Assembly: GCA_028287545.1 (NCBI GenBank)
Contig: JAQBPL010000108.1
Span: 1-5,484 of the forward strand
Direction: 5' to 3'
Length of the DNA: 5,484 nucleotides
Source of the DNA: Vulcanimicrobiota bacterium
Lineage (GTDB): Bacteria; Eremiobacterota; Eremiobacteria; Baltobacterales; Baltobacteraceae
Numbering within the stretch: the first letter of the stretch is position 1; each line of letters begins with the position of its first letter. This document shows, in pieces, positions 4,716-5,484 of this stretch. The position numbers and the translations under genes are program-made. The notes under the pieces are model-generated. The model did no database searches and was not told the origin of the DNA. It saw only the letters and a list, made by a program, of their open reading frames with translations.

Positions 4716-5483
4716 CTACGAGTTTCGTTCGCGCGTGCCGTCGAGGGGCCAGAAGCCGAAGATCGCGCGGCCGGGTTCGAGATCCCAGAAGCGCGTCGCG
4801 TTGTCGCCGACGCCGTAGACGATCGCGTACGGGACATCGCGCGCGAGCACCGCGCGCACGAGGCGAGCGAAATCGCGCTGCGACATCCACGTTGCGGCGT
4901 AGCGCGCGAACTTCTGCTCGACGTTCAAATTGAGCCAGCCCGACGACTCGGCGACGCTGGGGTCGTCGGGACGATCGATCGCGGTGATCGAACCGATCCG
5001 CACGCACGTCACCTGCAAGCCGAACGTCTCGCTGTAATACCGTCCGAGCGTTTCGCCGAACGCCTTCCACACGCCGTACAAGCCGTCGGGCCGATACGGT
5101 CCGTCGGTGCGCACGACGAGCCCGAAGCCGGGCTCGTAGATGTGCGGAACGTTCTCGACCTCGTAGCGCCCGACGGCGTGGTTCGAGCTCGCGAAGATCA
5201 CCCGCCGCACGCCGGCGCGGCGCGCCGCCTCGAAGGCGTTGTAGGTCCCCGCGATGTTGGGTCCGTGCGTCTCTTCCCACGACGTCGTGACCGACACGAC
5301 GCCGGCCAGGTGGACGACCGTCTCGCAGCCCTCGAACGCGGCGACGAGCGCATCGAGATCTTGCACGTCCGCGATGACGGCGGCATCATGCAGGTCGATT
5401 TCGACGACCTCGTGATCCCGCGCGAGGTCCGCGCACAGCCTCCGTCCGATCGTCCCTGCCGCACCGGTTACCGCTATCTTCAT
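4716..5483 (-). CDS. NAD-dependent epimerase/dehydratase family protein, uronate dehydrogenase-like
   Basis: The gene encodes 255 residues of an extended short-chain dehydrogenase. The Rossmann motif is G7-A-A-G10-T-I-G13, and Asp30 at the end of the second strand favours NAD over NADP. Later come HLAG (58-61), FASSNH (97-102) and the catalytic Y136-G-V-W-K140. The context RPDGLYGVWKAFGETLGRYY, then VRIGS, then ATWMSQRDF and a C-terminal IFGFWPLDG all match Agrobacterium-type uronate dehydrogenase (about 265 residues), which oxidises glucuronate or galacturonate to the aldaro-lactone using NAD. The residue between the catalytic Tyr and Lys is Trp139, where related enzymes have Ser or Cys. Substrate is therefore inferred, and a different sugar is possible. 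ATG 5483 starts MKIAVTGAAG, the usual beginning for this fold, but its upstream region lies outside the window. No uronate-pathway neighbours are visible, so a catabolic operon is not supported. It is cytoplasmic. Confidence 0.88.
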   Translation of the reverse strand: MKIAVTGAAGTIGRRLCADLARDHEVVEIDLHDAAVIADVQDLDALVAAFEGCETVVHLAGVVSVTTSWEETHGPNIAGTYNAFEAARRAGVRRVIFASSNHAVGRYEVENVPHIYEPGFGLVVRTDGPYRPDGLYGVWKAFGETLGRYYSETFGLQVTCVRIGSITAIDRPDDPSVAESSGWLNLNVEQKFARYAATWMSQRDFARLVRAVLARDVPYAIVYGVGDNATRFWDLEPGRAIFGFWPLDGTRERNS

Positions 5484-5484
5484 G

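Overview
This window is high-GC bacterial chromosome (roughly two thirds G+C by eye, not counted). It carries ordinary protein-coding genes on both strands, with no rRNA, tRNA, CRISPR array or transposase. The host looks like a non-proteobacterial or deep-branching GC-rich lineage. It has a LexA operator of the Gram-positive/actinobacterial type (CGAAC-N4-GTTCG), a RecA/ImuA-like protein of a kind I associate with poorly cultured soil and sediment phyla, and short dispersed-repeat fragments common in such metagenome genomes. Candidatus Eremiobacterota or a neighbouring phylum is my best guess, but the phylum is not proven from this window.

Left part (1-2234, minus strand): a two-gene M16 metallopeptidase operon with a 4-base GTGA stop/start overlap. 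The upstream gene (942-2234) carries the zinc site (HxxEH plus the distal Glu). The downstream gene (1-945, cut by the window edge) has Ala in place of all three HxxEH residues but carries the Arg/Tyr substrate-binding pair that the first subunit lacks. Together they should form one heteromeric protease.

Middle part (2362-3623, plus strand): an intact HicB-like antitoxin gene is followed by the decayed remains of its hicA toxin, broken by a one-base frameshift and lacking a usable start. Directly behind it is a near-consensus sigma-70 type promoter whose 17-bp spacer is almost entirely a perfect LexA/SOS operator. This promoter drives a RecA/ImuA-like gene, probably as a leaderless mRNA. The gene is therefore very likely DNA-damage inducible. 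No imuB or dnaE2 follows; the next gene converges on it after 3 bp.

Right part (3627-5483, minus strand): three separate genes. They are a small exported protein with an internal duplication, a second exported protein of unknown function, and a uronate-dehydrogenase-like short-chain dehydrogenase/epimerase. A dispersed-repeat fragment (about 4640-4710) fills the gap after the dehydrogenase, and a related short fragment lies inside the first codons of the ImuA-like gene. The strongest finds are the SOS-box promoter with its ImuA-like gene and the frameshifted hicA, which single-frame ORF calling would miss.
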